In this document: in pieces, positions 47,001 through 56,483 of the stretch
How the letters are laid out: each line of letters opens with the position of its first letter
Numbering within the stretch: the first letter of the stretch is position 1
DNA from: Maribacter algarum (ex Lu et al. 2025) (nom. illeg.)
Lineage (GTDB): Bacteria; Bacteroidota; Bacteroidia; Flavobacteriales; Flavobacteriaceae
Assembly (NCBI GenBank): GCA_947495915.1
Contig: CANMAW010000001.1
Location: 1-64,000, forward strand
DNA: 64,000 bases
Reading direction: 5' to 3'
Translations under genes and position numbers: made by a program
The notes under the pieces: generated by a model
What the model saw: only the letters and a program-made list of their open reading frames with translations
The model's database searches: none
Told to the model about the DNA's origin: nothing

Positions 47001-47848
47001 CCGACATCATAATTTGCGCTGCCAATATTAGTGTCTAAAGTATTTTGAACTTTCGGACTTAAACTACCGCTGTAAGGATCGGTTTCAGCATCTGTAAAAA
47101 TCACAGATTCTAGTCCGGCCACAACCTCAAGAGTAACCGCTAAATCTGTTTCAAAAACCTCATTAATTCTCGTTACCGTAGCATTAATTGCGGCAAGAGC
47201 ATCAGTAACCGTTCCACCATGATATGCGGTATATTCACCCGATGCAGTTACTGCCAATCGATACTTACGAAGAACTTGATCATTCACAGTTTTTTGTGCT
47301 GACTGCTTAGAAACTTTAGAAATTACTGATTGTGTTTCACATAAAAACGCTTCATTTCGTTTTGCATTCGGATCACGCTTATATAACACGTACTTATTTC
47401 CAGCATCTTTTTGCATAAAAAGGGTTTCGTCAGTACTTGACTGCACCATCATACTTTGAATACCCTTATGTGAAACACTAAACCTTATCTTAGTTTTAGT
47501 ATCAATTGATCTACCGGAGTACGATTTTATATTTGAATATTTACGGGAGAGTTCTGGAGAAAAAACAGGAGTTTCAAAAACCTGAAAAGCAATTAACGCA
47601 CCTTTTTCATCTGGAAAATAAACCAACTTTGAATTACCTTTGCTTGCTGAAACTGCTGCGAGCTCTTTTTTAAACAAAGCTTCATCAAAGGTAAACTGTT
47701 GCCCCTTTTCAACATCAAATCGTTGCGCAAACCTTTTGTTTATATTTTTTTGAACCTTTGTTTTTTGCCAATATCCTGTTTGTGCTGTACCGTAAAAGGA
47801 TAGAAATACTATGGTAATTGTAAAAACAAGACGTAATTTTGCAGTCAT
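44078..47848 (-). CDS. Secreted reprolysin-like zinc metalloprotease with P-domain and T9SS sorting domain
   Basis: A 1256-residue multidomain protein from ATG 47848; the open frame extends to a TTG eight codons earlier. It has a signal peptide, a propeptide-like region, then a metallopeptidase domain with HEIGHQFGANH (His330, Glu331, His334, His340), the extended zinc motif of M12B/reprolysin-like proteases. Cadherin/FN3-like modules follow, including LLEWEAEFLATSYDIEIATD. A proprotein-convertase P-domain comes next (LKMDHTYLSDLTITLTSPSGT to GTWVLTVADNAP), then a thrombospondin-3-like DDDNDGVFDDGPD, and a C-terminal type IX secretion tail (FYPNPFTDKLTL, SGLYFVKYE). It is probably exported by T9SS and attached to the surface. 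Confidence 0.92.
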   Translation of the reverse strand: MTAKLRLVFTITIVFLSFYGTAQTGYWQKTKVQKNINKRFAQRFDVEKGQQFTFDEALFKKELAAVSASKGNSKLVYFPDEKGALIAFQVFETPVFSPELSRKYSNIKSYSGRSIDTKTKIRFSVSHKGIQSMMVQSSTDETLFMQKDAGNKYVLYKRDPNAKRNEAFLCETQSVISKVSKQSAQKTVNDQVLRKYRLAVTASGEYTAYHGGTVTDALAAINATVTRINEVFETDLAVTLEVVAGLESVIFTDAETDPYSGSLSPKVQNTLDTNIGSANYDVGILFNQAGQSDGNAGFIGAVCVENRKGSAYATGQVPEGDLFDIDFVAHEIGHQFGANHTWSFESEGTQVQVEPGSGTSIMGYAGITGINNVAQMGEDYFHYVSIVQITDYIKTTTCAEEIVLTNVPPVITPVGSFTIPKSTAFSLTGNATDADADVLTYTWEQVDDGVVPQSVFGPSNPSGANFRSQKPNIDSTRYFPKLSSVILGRLTQENPNVNSTWETVSDVEREMNFALTVRDNALGGGQVVSDLVNVFVENSAGPFIVTSQSSNVVASAGTVQTITWDVGNTNRAPINTETVTILLSTDGGVTFPIILAENAVNDGSHDVVIPGFATTTARIMIRADDNIYFAVNTSDFEIEASEIVLSFDDLEQEVCQADIIVVPFVYNTFEGFVEEATFSIIDAPVGLDVVFFPETATATDTEVNLTLSDTENLAVGSYPIRVLATTASIQKEVTFNLNVYDTSFSEVTLVAPADGLTDTPTGILLEWEAEFLATSYDIEIATDAGFGTIVETASLTDVNYVPSNLNNQTQYFWRVKPKNSCGEGVFSQSFSFTTIDFSCINVTGGSLPASISSSGTPTVTSEITILDDLPVADINVNLKMDHTYLSDLTITLTSPSGTSVVLMSNRCEEFRNIDAIFDDAGSAIVCGGMPAVSGTVKPQGSLASFNGESTLGTWVLTVADNAPADGGEFQSFAMEICAEGQFRPDDDNDGVFDDGPDLCLGTPENTPVDASGCAVSIFPATNFTIEIQGETCRANDDGSIMIEADLSADYNITVTGNGVNISDSFSTAEYALNDLMAGVYSLCISATKGEVNYREQCFEIVVEEPDPLSVSSKISVDGSTVELQLQGGLLYNVALNGVVIQTEKSSITLNLKEGGNELKVSTNIPCQGAYSETFFYGSDPVFYPNPFTDKLTLGLGAAVHQILIQIYSVDGRLIYSKLSEVNGVSVDLDLASLNSGLYFVKYEAENIKGTSKIIKK

Positions 47849-47899
47849 TAAGGGGAATTTATCCAAAATCAAATATAATCCTTTTTATCCTTTTTGTAA

Positions 47900-48826
47900 G
47901 TGATAACAGTTCAAAGCATCTTTCAGTTCGATAAGGAACACGCCACAGCCTTAACCATTGGCACTTTTGACGGTGTACACATCGGACATCAAAAAATCTT
48001 AGAACGACTTATTACAGATGCAAAAACCACTGAATTAAAGGCTACAGTAGTCACATTTTTTCCGCACCCAAGAATGGTTTTGCAAAAAGATGCAGACATT
48101 AAATTGCTAAATACTATTGACGAAAAAAAGTTGATTCTAGAAAAACTAGGCCTTGATAATTTAATCATTCACCCTTTCACCAAAGATTTTAGTCGATTAA
48201 CAGCTACTGAGTTTGTTAGAGATTTATTAGTTAATAAATTAAATACTAAAAAGATTATTATCGGGTATGATCATCGATTTGGCAGAAATAGAAACGCCAA
48301 CATTAATGACTTAATAACCTTTGGGTTAACCTACGATTTTGAAGTTGAAGAAATTTCTGCACAAGAAATTGATGACGTATCAGTAAGTTCTACCAAAATT
48401 AGAAAAGCACTGGCTGATGGTGATATCGAAACTGCCAACGCTTATTTAGGATATCAATATATGTTAACCGGCAAGGTGGTTCAAGGAAAAGGATTAGGTA
48501 GGCAATTAGATTATCCAACAGCAAATCTTCATATTGAAGAAACCTATAAATTAATTCCGAAAACTGGCGCCTATGTTGTTAGTAGTACCATTAACAACAC
48601 TACTGTTTTTGGCATGATGAATATTGGTTTCAACCCGACGGTATCAGGCAAAAACAAGACCATAGAAATACATTTTCTAGATTTTGATCAAGATTTGTAC
48701 GATCAAAAATTACAAATTGACATCATGGCAAGACTTCGCGATGAACATAAATTTGAGTCCGTAAACGCCTTAAAAGATCAACTCTTTAAAGACAAAGAAA
48801 ACACCCGATCTATAATAGCAAAATGA
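47900..48826 (+). CDS. ribF: Bifunctional riboflavin kinase/FAD synthetase
   Basis: A 308-residue enzyme making FMN and then FAD. The FAD synthetase half has LTIGTFDGVHIGHQKIL and VSSTKIRKAL. The riboflavin kinase half has GKVVQGKGLGRQLDYPTANL and MNIGFNPTV. The start codon is GTG at 47900 (VITVQSIFQF), as no in-frame ATG precedes the first motif. It is divergent from the protease gene with only about 50 bp between them. It overlaps the next gene by four bases. Confidence 0.95.
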   Translation: MITVQSIFQFDKEHATALTIGTFDGVHIGHQKILERLITDAKTTELKATVVTFFPHPRMVLQKDADIKLLNTIDEKKLILEKLGLDNLIIHPFTKDFSRLTATEFVRDLLVNKLNTKKIIIGYDHRFGRNRNANINDLITFGLTYDFEVEEISAQEIDDVSVSSTKIRKALADGDIETANAYLGYQYMLTGKVVQGKGLGRQLDYPTANLHIEETYKLIPKTGAYVVSSTINNTTVFGMMNIGFNPTVSGKNKTIEIHFLDFDQDLYDQKLQIDIMARLRDEHKFESVNALKDQLFKDKENTRSIIAK

Positions 48827-50154
48827 TGAATGCCATAAACCGCTTGCTATTTACTAAAATTGACAATTCTCCTTTACTTATTTTTCGTATTTTCTTTGGA
48901 ATTTTAGTAGCTCTAGAGTGTTATGGTGCCATTGCAACGGGTTGGGTTAAACGCACCTTAATTGACCCGCAATTTACTTTCAGTTTTATTGGCTTTGAAT
49001 GGTTGCAACCCCTGCCCGGATGGGGCATGTACGCCTACTTTTGTGTAATGGGAACCTTAGGCATAGGTATAGCTTTAGGATACAAATATCGTTTTAGTAT
49101 TATCTCATTCACGCTACTTTGGACAGGAGTTTACTTGATGCAAAAAACCTCATACAACAATCATTACTATCTTCTTGTACTGATCTCTTCATTGATGTGC
49201 TTTTTTCCTGCTAACACCAATTATGCAATAGACGCCAATAACAATGAAGCGCTTCGAAAAAACGAAATGTATAGCTATATTAAATGGGTTATAGTATTAC
49301 AACTATTTATTGTTTACACCTATGCTTCAGTTGCTAAATTATATGGAGATTGGTTCGATTTAGGCATTATTAAACTACTCATGGCATCTAAAGCAGACTA
49401 TTACGTCATTGGCGATATGCTGCAACAAGAGTGGGTACATCAAATAGTCGGTATTTTCGGAATATTGTTTGACCTACTCATTGTGCCTGCTTTACTTTGG
49501 AAACCAACCCGAAAAATTGCCTTTTTCATTTCCATATTTTTTCATTTATTCAACTCTATCGTATTTCAAATTGGAATTTTCCCCTATTTATCCTTAGCAT
49601 TTACGGTCTTCTTTTTTGAACCCAAAACCATTCAAAAAATATTCTTTAAAAGCAAAAAAACGTACTCCAAGCAATATACTACGGTACCTTCCTTTAAAAA
49701 CACTGTTCTCTTTCTTGGTAGTATTTATTTCGTAATTCAAGTATGCTTACCGCTTCGTCATCACATTATTAAAGATGATGTACTTTGGACGGAGGAAGGT
49801 CACCGATTGAGCTGGCGAATGATGCTTAGAAGTCGAGCTGGTAAGATTAAATTTCAAGTGGTAAACCATACTTCAAAAGATAAACATATCGTTAATATTG
49901 ACGAATACTTAACGGCTAAACAAGGTAGAAGAATTGCTGCATACCCAGATTTCATATGGCAATTTGCCCAACATTTAAAACGAGAATATGCTGAAAAGGG
50001 TGAAGATATTTCTGTTTACGCAAAGAATTCAAAGGTTAGTATCAACGGAAAACCCTTTCGGGCGTTTATCAATCCGAAAGTAGATTTAGCCCATGCTGAA
50101 TGGAATTACTTCTGGCATAATGAATGGATTTACCCTTCAAATAGCCAAGAATGA
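48823..50154 (+). CDS. HTTM-domain membrane protein (gamma-carboxylase-like)
   Basis: A 443-residue membrane protein of the HTTM group, which is related to vitamin K-dependent gamma-glutamyl carboxylase. Early segments match the family (PLLIFRIFFGILVALECYGA, GWGMYAYFCVMGTLGIGIALGY, NNHYYLLVLISSLMCFFPAN, YTYASVAKLYGDW). About seven membrane helices are followed by a soluble tail (LSWRMMLRSRAGKIKFQVVNH). Its translation is coupled to ribF by an ATGA overlap. Whether it carboxylates anything is unknown; the pairing with ribF may hint at a flavin or quinone link, which is speculation. Confidence 0.8.
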   Translation: MMNAINRLLFTKIDNSPLLIFRIFFGILVALECYGAIATGWVKRTLIDPQFTFSFIGFEWLQPLPGWGMYAYFCVMGTLGIGIALGYKYRFSIISFTLLWTGVYLMQKTSYNNHYYLLVLISSLMCFFPANTNYAIDANNNEALRKNEMYSYIKWVIVLQLFIVYTYASVAKLYGDWFDLGIIKLLMASKADYYVIGDMLQQEWVHQIVGIFGILFDLLIVPALLWKPTRKIAFFISIFFHLFNSIVFQIGIFPYLSLAFTVFFFEPKTIQKIFFKSKKTYSKQYTTVPSFKNTVLFLGSIYFVIQVCLPLRHHIIKDDVLWTEEGHRLSWRMMLRSRAGKIKFQVVNHTSKDKHIVNIDEYLTAKQGRRIAAYPDFIWQFAQHLKREYAEKGEDISVYAKNSKVSINGKPFRAFINPKVDLAHAEWNYFWHNEWIYPSNSQE

Positions 50155-50195
50155 ATCATTACTAGAATTCATTTTCATCATTCATAAATGTAAAG

Positions 50196-50226
50196 GTTTC
50201 ATTATTGTAGGATTAGTTTAAATTTG
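50196..50226 (+). promoter_or_regulatory. Promoter of serS
   Basis: TAAATTTG (50219-50226) is an exact -7 match. GTTT is 19 bases upstream (50196-50199), a partial -33 element. The start codon follows 19 bp after the -7 box. Confidence 0.55.
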
Positions 50227-50245
50227 CATTTCAAATAAAATTACA

Positions 50246-51517
50246 ATGCTACAATTACAGGCGATAAGAGATCATAAAGACACTTTCATTAAGGCATTAA
50301 AAAAGCGAAATATTGATGGCGCTTCTTTACTTGAAAATGTTCTCGATTTAGATGATAAAAGAAAGGCGACACAAACCCAACTCGATGCCACTTTAGCAGA
50401 GTCTAATAAATTGTCAAAAGAAATCGGTTTACTTTTCAAAAGTGGAAAAGGTCAAGAAGCTAATGCACTTAAAGAGAAAACTGGCAGCCTGAAAGAAAGT
50501 TCTAAACAACTAGGTGAACAATTGAATAGCATAGCAGAAGAGCTACAAAACCTCTTGTATCAAATTCCAAATATTCCGCATGAATCTGTTCCTGCAGGAA
50601 GCACTGACGAAGACAATGAAGAAATCTTTCGTGAAGGAGACATTCCTACTTTAATCAATGATGCACAACCTCATTGGGAGCTCGCTAAAAAATACGATAT
50701 CATCGATTTTGAACTGGGTGTTAAGGTTACCGGCGCAGGCTTTCCCGTTTACAAAGGAAAAGGTGCACGATTACAACGTGCTTTAATCGCTTACTTCTTA
50801 GACAAGAATACCGCAGCAGGTTACACTGAAATTCAAGTACCTCATTTGGTGAATGAAACTTCAGGGTATGGCACAGGTCAATTGCCAGATAAAGAAGGTC
50901 AAATGTATCATGTGGGTGATGATGATTTATACTTAATACCTACCGCCGAAGTGCCTATCACCAATTTATTTCGTGATGAAATTTTAAATGAGCAAAAGTT
51001 TCCCATTTGTTACACGGCATACACTCCTTGTTTTCGTAGAGAGGCCGGTAGTTACGGGGCTCATGTTCGCGGTCTAAACCGTCTGCATCAATTTGATAAG
51101 GTCGAATTGGTACGAGTGGAACATCCTGAGAAATCTTACCAAGCATTAGACGGTATGGTTGAACACGTAAAAGAAATACTTCGAGAATTAAAACTACCCT
51201 ATCGTATTTTAAGATTATGTGGTGGCGACCTTGGTTTCACCTCTGCTCTAACCTTTGATTTTGAAGTATTTTCAACTGCTCAAGACCGATGGTTAGAAAT
51301 CAGTTCGGTATCTAATTTTGAAACCTATCAAGCCAATCGTTTGAAATTGCGGTATAAAGATGAAAACGGCAAAAGTCAATTTGCACATACGTTAAATGGA
51401 AGTTCTTTAGCATTACCTAGAGTTTTAGCTGGTATTTTAGAAAATTACCAAACAGCAGAGGGCATTCAAATTCCGGAAGTATTAATTCCGTATTGCGGAT
51501 TTGACAAAATCGAGTAA
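50246..51517 (+). CDS. serS: Seryl-tRNA synthetase
   Basis: A 423-residue class II aminoacyl-tRNA synthetase charging tRNA-Ser. The N-terminal coiled-coil arm that reads the tRNA long arm spans about residues 30-100 (RKATQTQLDATLAESNKLSKEIG...). Class II motifs are visible: the motif 2 loop FRREAGSYGAHVRGLNRLHQFDKVE and motif 3 LNGSSLALPRVLAGILENYQT. TAEVPITNL is typical of SerRS. It has its own promoter and stands alone. Confidence 0.97.
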   Translation: MLQLQAIRDHKDTFIKALKKRNIDGASLLENVLDLDDKRKATQTQLDATLAESNKLSKEIGLLFKSGKGQEANALKEKTGSLKESSKQLGEQLNSIAEELQNLLYQIPNIPHESVPAGSTDEDNEEIFREGDIPTLINDAQPHWELAKKYDIIDFELGVKVTGAGFPVYKGKGARLQRALIAYFLDKNTAAGYTEIQVPHLVNETSGYGTGQLPDKEGQMYHVGDDDLYLIPTAEVPITNLFRDEILNEQKFPICYTAYTPCFRREAGSYGAHVRGLNRLHQFDKVELVRVEHPEKSYQALDGMVEHVKEILRELKLPYRILRLCGGDLGFTSALTFDFEVFSTAQDRWLEISSVSNFETYQANRLKLRYKDENGKSQFAHTLNGSSLALPRVLAGILENYQTAEGIQIPEVLIPYCGFDKIE

Positions 51518-51574
51518 CCCAAAATTCTGCTCGATATTATCAAGACCTTAACAGATTCTTTTTTTAGGCTGAAC

Positions 51575-51582
51575 TATATTTG
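51575..51582 (+). promoter_or_regulatory. -7 promoter element before the TPR gene
   Basis: TATATTTG is an exact TAnnTTTG match 14 bp before the ATG at 51596, so the mRNA would have a very short leader. No TTG is found at the usual -33 distance. Confidence 0.4.
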
Positions 51583-51595
51583 TTAAATTTCAAAT

Positions 51596-53380
51596 ATGAA
51601 GGCACTTTTAGTACTCTTCTTAATATGCTTTTCATTTACAGCTTTCGCTCAAGACGATTTCTTAGCTAAACGGTACTTTGAAGATGGTGACTTCGAAAAG
51701 GCAGTGGTCTTTTACGAAAAGTTAGTAGAAAAAGAACCGCGAAGAACTGATTTTACTGAAAGTTTAGTTGCTTGCTATCAGCAATTAGAACGCTATGTAG
51801 ACGCCGAACAATTACTATTGTTACAAATTGAAAAAGGCCGCCCTAACCCTATTTTCTTGGTAGAACTAGGGTATAATTATACGCTACAACAAATGCCCGA
51901 TAAGGCGAACACTTATTACTATCAGGCCATTGGTATGATAGAAGAAAATCCGAATTACGGGTATGGCATAGGGTTTCGCTTTCAAAAATACGCCTTACTC
52001 GACTATGCCTTGAAAGCCTATGACAAGGCAATGAATTTGAACCCTAGTCTCGACTATAATTTTCAAATGGCCCGTATTTATGGCGAACAAGGCAATATTG
52101 ATAAGATGTATGAATCATATTTAACCCTTATTGGCAATGGCAAATCTTCATTATCTAATGTACTTCGCAATTTTGATGACTTTATTACCGAAGATGCGGA
52201 GTACGTGAACAATATAAAGTTGAAAACCATACTTTTAAAAAAGGCACAAAAGGAACCTAATATACTTTGGAATCAATTACTTAGCTGGTTATTTGTACAA
52301 CAAAAGCAATATAACAGTGCCTTTCGGCAAGAAAAGGCCATTTTCAAACGGCAAAATGGAGCCTCACTACATAGACTTGAAAACCTCGGAAATGTATCAT
52401 TAGAAAACGCTGATTTAGAAACAGCAACTAGTATTTTTAAATACATTGTAGAAAATGCTACCAATAATGTAACGCAATTAAATGCAAAATTGAACATTAT
52501 TGACATTGAATTAATTGACGCAGATGCCAATCAATTAAATGCCGTTCAGAAAAAATATGAGCAACTCACTTTGGAACATGGCTATAAAAGCCAAACACTT
52601 CAATTGCAAATTGCATATGCTAACTTTCTGACCTTTAAAAGAGACCAGCCAGAAGACGCTATAGAAGTTTTAAAAAATAGCTTAGAGCTTCCTTTAAATG
52701 ATAGAGGAAAAGCTTTTGTTAAATTAGCTTTAGGTGATATTTTGGTTTATGATAAAAAGTTTAACGAAGCACTGATTTATTTTTCTCAAATTCAACGTAG
52801 CCTTAAAAATGATGTTTTAGGTCAAAATGCACGATATAAAGTAGCACAAACTAGTTTTTATAAAGGTGATTTTGATTGGGCCTTAACTCAACTAAAAGTA
52901 TTGCGAAGTTCTACATCACAACTTATTGCTAATGATGCGATGCAACTTAGCCTTCTTATTTCAGACAATATTTTAGAAGATTCTACGCAAACCGCCCTTA
53001 AAAAATATGCCCGTGCAGATTTACTAGCCTACCAAAATAAAACTAAAGAAGCGATTAATATCTTGAATGATATTTTGGAAAATCACAAAGGAGAGAAAAT
53101 TGAAGATGAAGCACTTCTTAAACAAGGAGAACTTCATATACAATTGAAAAACTTTGAAGCAGCACGGTTCAATTATCAAAAAATTATTGAGTTTTATGCT
53201 TCTGGAATATTAGCCGATGATGCACATTTTAGATTAGCCGAATTATACCGTAAAACCTTAAATGTTCCTGAAAAAGCAATGACTCATTACGAGAAAATAC
53301 TATACCATTATCAAGACAGTTATTATTTTCCGCAAGCCCGAAAGAACTTTCGTTTGCTCAGAGGAGATGCTATTAACTAA
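51596..53380 (+). CDS. Periplasmic tetratricopeptide-repeat protein
   Basis: A 594-residue protein with a Sec signal peptide (MKALLVLFLICFSFTAFA, cut before QDDFLA) and TPR-type helices along most of its length. Examples are YFEDGDFEKAVVFYEKLVEKEP, LQQMPDKANTYYYQAIGMI, DYALKAYDKAMNLNPSLDY and, near the end, FEAARFNYQKIIEFYASGILADDAHFRLAELYRKTLNVPEKAMTHYEKIL as successive repeats. It has no catalytic domain. A scaffold or envelope-assembly role is likely, but the partner is unknown. It is conserved next to serS and rsmA in flavobacteria as far as I recall. Confidence 0.85.
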   Translation: MKALLVLFLICFSFTAFAQDDFLAKRYFEDGDFEKAVVFYEKLVEKEPRRTDFTESLVACYQQLERYVDAEQLLLLQIEKGRPNPIFLVELGYNYTLQQMPDKANTYYYQAIGMIEENPNYGYGIGFRFQKYALLDYALKAYDKAMNLNPSLDYNFQMARIYGEQGNIDKMYESYLTLIGNGKSSLSNVLRNFDDFITEDAEYVNNIKLKTILLKKAQKEPNILWNQLLSWLFVQQKQYNSAFRQEKAIFKRQNGASLHRLENLGNVSLENADLETATSIFKYIVENATNNVTQLNAKLNIIDIELIDADANQLNAVQKKYEQLTLEHGYKSQTLQLQIAYANFLTFKRDQPEDAIEVLKNSLELPLNDRGKAFVKLALGDILVYDKKFNEALIYFSQIQRSLKNDVLGQNARYKVAQTSFYKGDFDWALTQLKVLRSSTSQLIANDAMQLSLLISDNILEDSTQTALKKYARADLLAYQNKTKEAINILNDILENHKGEKIEDEALLKQGELHIQLKNFEAARFNYQKIIEFYASGILADDAHFRLAELYRKTLNVPEKAMTHYEKILYHYQDSYYFPQARKNFRLLRGDAIN

Positions 53381-53458
53381 AACTATTGAATGAATATAAA
53401 CTTTAAATAGAAAATCAATTAGCCCTAACATTTCTGTTTAAACTTAGAACTTTAAAAA

Positions 53459-53770
53459 ATGTATATCTATAACGTTACTATCAATATCGATGATTCTGTA
53501 CATCAAGAATGGCTGCAATGGATGAAGCAAACTCACATTCCTGAAGTGCTTGCTACGGGCAAATTTTTTAATGCTAAAATGTGTAAAGTTTTGGTAGAAG
53601 AAGACATGGGTGGTACTACCTATTCTGTACAATATAGCACAGCAGACAAACAAACTTTAGATCAATATTATGCAGAAGATGCAGCACGTTTAAGACAAGA
53701 AATTACCAGTTTATTCGCTGGTAAATTCGTAGCTTTTCGCACCGAACTTCAAGTTATTAGCGAGCATTAA
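53459..53770 (+). CDS. DUF4286-family protein
   Basis: A 103-residue soluble protein starting MYIYNVTINIDDSVHQEWLQWMKQTHIPEVLATGKF, the recognisable N-terminus of DUF4286 proteins, with a ferredoxin-like/dimeric alpha-beta barrel look. Its function is unknown. It sits three bases before rsmA, a frequent neighbour in Bacteroidota, so it is probably co-transcribed with it. Confidence 0.85.
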   Translation: MYIYNVTINIDDSVHQEWLQWMKQTHIPEVLATGKFFNAKMCKVLVEEDMGGTTYSVQYSTADKQTLDQYYAEDAARLRQEITSLFAGKFVAFRTELQVISEH

Positions 53771-53773
53771 CAT

Positions 53774-54640
53774 ATGGGCAAACACAAAAAAAAGTCCTTT
53801 TCTCATTGGAAAAACAAAAATCAAAAGGATGCCGAAGGCCCAGTTAAAGCCAAAAAGCATTTGGGCCAGCATTTTTTAAAAGATGAAGCGATTGCCAAAC
53901 AAATTGCCGATACCTTGTCATTCGAGGGCTACACCAATGTCATAGAAATTGGCCCTGGTACGGGGGTACTGACCAAATATTTGCTTTTAAATGACATTGA
54001 CTTAGTGGCCATGGATTTAGATGCCGAGTCAATAATTTACCTTAATCACAGCTTTCCTTTAGAACATCCTAAAGTAATGCAGGGTAAAAGTACACTAAAC
54101 GTTGTTGAGGCAGATTTTTTAAAATATAATCTTAAAGATTTATTCGGAGATCAACAATTTGCCATCACAGGAAATTTCCCCTATAACATATCTACTCAAA
54201 TCGTTTTTAAAATGTTAGAATTAAAGGAACAAATTCCTGAATTTACCGGCATGTTTCAAAGAGAGGTTGCGAAACGGATATGTGAAAAAGAGGGTAGTAA
54301 AACCTATGGAATCTTATCAGTTCTAGTACAGGCATTTTATGACGCCGAGTACTTGCTTACAGTACCCCCGCAGGTTTTTGACCCACCACCAAAAGTACAT
54401 TCAGGGGTGTTACGTTTAAAACGTAAACCTCAATTTGATCTACAATGTGATGAGAAATTGTTTTTTCGAGTGGTCAAAGCTGCGTTTAATCAGCGACGTA
54501 AAACAATTCGTAACAGTTTAAAAATATTCGAGCTTTCTGATATTCTCAAAGAAGATGCTATATTTGACCAGCGCCCAGAGCAATTGGCTGTAGCTGATTT
54601 TATCATGTTGACTCAGAAGATAGCAAATGACACCATTTAA
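53774..54640 (+). CDS. rsmA: 16S rRNA dimethyladenosine transferase
   Basis: A 288-residue KsgA/RsmA that dimethylates two adjacent adenines near the 3' end of 16S rRNA with S-adenosylmethionine. Motif I is [15 protein letters not shown], and the catalytic motif is [19 protein letters not shown] is the usual start of the conserved domain, after a Lys-rich tail of about 30 residues ([16 protein letters not shown]). It overlaps mgtE by 14 bases. Confidence 0.97.
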   Translation: MGKHKKKSFSHWKNKNQKDAEGPVKAKKHLGQHFLKDEAIAKQIADTLSFEGYTNVIEIGPGTGVLTKYLLLNDIDLVAMDLDAESIIYLNHSFPLEHPKVMQGKSTLNVVEADFLKYNLKDLFGDQQFAITGNFPYNISTQIVFKMLELKEQIPEFTGMFQREVAKRICEKEGSKTYGILSVLVQAFYDAEYLLTVPPQVFDPPPKVHSGVLRLKRKPQFDLQCDEKLFFRVVKAAFNQRRKTIRNSLKIFELSDILKEDAIFDQRPEQLAVADFIMLTQKIANDTI

Positions 54641-55979
54641 ACTTACAGATGAGCTTTTAGCCGAAATTGAACAACTAATTGAGGTTCAAAATGATACTTC
54701 TTTAGAAGGTATTCTTGGTGATGTACACTATGCTGATGTTGCTGAAATCATAAATGAGCTCAATGAAGATGAGGCCACCTATCTTATTAAATTATTAGAT
54801 AGCGATAAAACTTCTGATGTTCTTACCGAGTTAGATGAAGATGTTCGTGAGGCCATTCTTAATAATCTTTCAGCTAAAGAAATTGCAGAAGAAATAGAAG
54901 AGCTTGACACTGACGATGCCGCCGATATTATTGGTGAACTTCCGACAGAAATTGTTCAAGAAGTTATCTCTGAAATTGAAGATAAAGAACATGCTAGAGA
55001 CATTGTTGATCTCTTAAGATATGATGAAAATTCTGCGGGGGGACTCATGGCTAAAGAATTGGTAAAAGTCAGAGAAACCTGGAATGTTTTGGCCTGTGTA
55101 AAAGAAATGCGAGAACAAGCTGAAAACGTTACTAGAGTACATTCCATATATGTCGTTGACGAACAAGATATTCTTATGGGTAGATTGTCTTTAAAAGACC
55201 TCTTAACAGCATCAACAACGGCCCAAATTAAAGATGTATATATTCCCAAAGTTGATTCTGTAAATGTTAATGAAAACCCAGAGGAGGTAGCAAAAATCAT
55301 GTCAAAATATGATTTAGAGGCAATACCTGTTATTGATGAAATTGGTCGGTTGGTTGGTCGTATTACGATTGATGATATTGTTGATGTCATCAAAGACGAG
55401 GCAGATAAAGATTACCAATTAGCGGCAGGTATTTCACAAGATGTGGAAGCCGATGATAGTATCTGGGATTTAACTCGGGCACGTATACCTTGGTTGATTC
55501 TTGGTTTATTTGGTGGTCTAGGTGCTGCTGCTATTATGGGCGGATTTGAAGAAATGATTGCTAAACATGCTATTTTGTTCTTTTTCACCCCACTTATTGC
55601 CGCAATGGCTGGTAACGTTGGGGTGCAATCAAGCGCCATTATTGTTCAAGGTTTAGCCAATGATGACCTAAAAGGTAGCGTTAGTAGTCGTTTAATAAAA
55701 GAAATGCTTTTGGCTCTCTTAAACGGAATAATTCTTGCTGCTATTTTATTGCTTTTTACTTGGTTTTGGAAAGGTGATTTTCTTACTGCATTAGCCATTT
55801 CAATTTCTTTAATTGCTGTTATTGTAGTTGCTGGTTTCATCGGCACCTTCACACCCTTATTTCTTGATAAGCGCGGAATTGATCCTGCAATTGCAACAGG
55901 GCCATTTATTACGACTAGTAATGATATCTTCGGAATACTTATTTATTTCTGGATTGCAAGGCTTGTTTTAGGTATTTAA
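54627..55979 (+). CDS. mgtE: Magnesium transporter MgtE
   Basis: A 450-residue Mg2+ channel. The acidic N-terminal superhelical domain ([43 protein letters not shown]) is followed by two CBS domains ([48 protein letters not shown]). Five membrane helices come last, with the pore-lining region [20 protein letters not shown]. Cytoplasmic Mg2+ sensed by the N and CBS domains gates the pore. The start lies inside rsmA, so the two genes are coupled. Confidence 0.97.
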   Translation: MTPFKLTDELLAEIEQLIEVQNDTSLEGILGDVHYADVAEIINELNEDEATYLIKLLDSDKTSDVLTELDEDVREAILNNLSAKEIAEEIEELDTDDAADIIGELPTEIVQEVISEIEDKEHARDIVDLLRYDENSAGGLMAKELVKVRETWNVLACVKEMREQAENVTRVHSIYVVDEQDILMGRLSLKDLLTASTTAQIKDVYIPKVDSVNVNENPEEVAKIMSKYDLEAIPVIDEIGRLVGRITIDDIVDVIKDEADKDYQLAAGISQDVEADDSIWDLTRARIPWLILGLFGGLGAAAIMGGFEEMIAKHAILFFFTPLIAAMAGNVGVQSSAIIVQGLANDDLKGSVSSRLIKEMLLALLNGIILAAILLLFTWFWKGDFLTALAISISLIAVIVVAGFIGTFTPLFLDKRGIDPAIATGPFITTSNDIFGILIYFWIARLVLGI

Positions 55980-56017
55980 TTGTAGACAATTACAATATTT
56001 TATCTAAATTATAGCGT

Positions 56018-56383
56018 ATGAAACCGATCAACCTAAAAGAGAAACATTCGTTATTTACAAAACATTGGCACCCACACCAGATAGCAACGGTAGATAACAT
56101 GCACGTAATACTCGCTAAAGTTCAAGGAGAGTTTGTTTGGCACGCTCATGAGAACGAAGATGAACTATTTCAAGTTTTAAAAGGCACGCTATATATGAAA
56201 TTTAGAGACCGCGTTGAAGAAGTAAAAGCGGGTGAAATTATTGTAGTACCTAAAGGTGTTGAACATTGTCCGTCTACCAAAAACAACGAAGAAGTACATT
56301 TGCTTTTGTTTGAAAAACAAAACACACAACATACCGGTGAGGTTTCTCATGAAATGACACAAAACCATTATCCTAAAATATAA
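56018..56383 (+). CDS. Small cupin protein
   Basis: A 121-residue single-domain cupin. The metal-binding motif 1 is FVWHAHENEDELFQVLKGTLYMKF and motif 2 is VPKGVEHCPSTKNNEEVHLLLFE, with the expected His/Glu/His set. The substrate is unknown; such proteins often act in sugar or small-molecule isomerisation or binding. It is monocistronic, with 100 bp to the next gene. Confidence 0.88.
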   Translation: MKPINLKEKHSLFTKHWHPHQIATVDNMHVILAKVQGEFVWHAHENEDELFQVLKGTLYMKFRDRVEEVKAGEIIVVPKGVEHCPSTKNNEEVHLLLFEKQNTQHTGEVSHEMTQNHYPKI

Positions 56384-56483
56384 AAAGTAAGGTTGCCGAT
56401 AATTCTTAAATAAGGCTTTTCTCAACGTAAAAATTTGTCCTTTTAAAAATTTTTGGTTATTCCTTTAAAATATAGACCAGCCC

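Noticed and set aside
44078-47872. Protease start at TTG 47872
   Set aside because: The ATG at 47848 starts directly before the signal peptide core, so the eight extra codons are unlikely to be translated.
55977-55992. Palindrome TAATTGT-AG-ACAATTA at the mgtE stop codon
   Set aside because: The stem is AT-rich with a two-base loop and no T-run. It is probably chance in AT-rich DNA.
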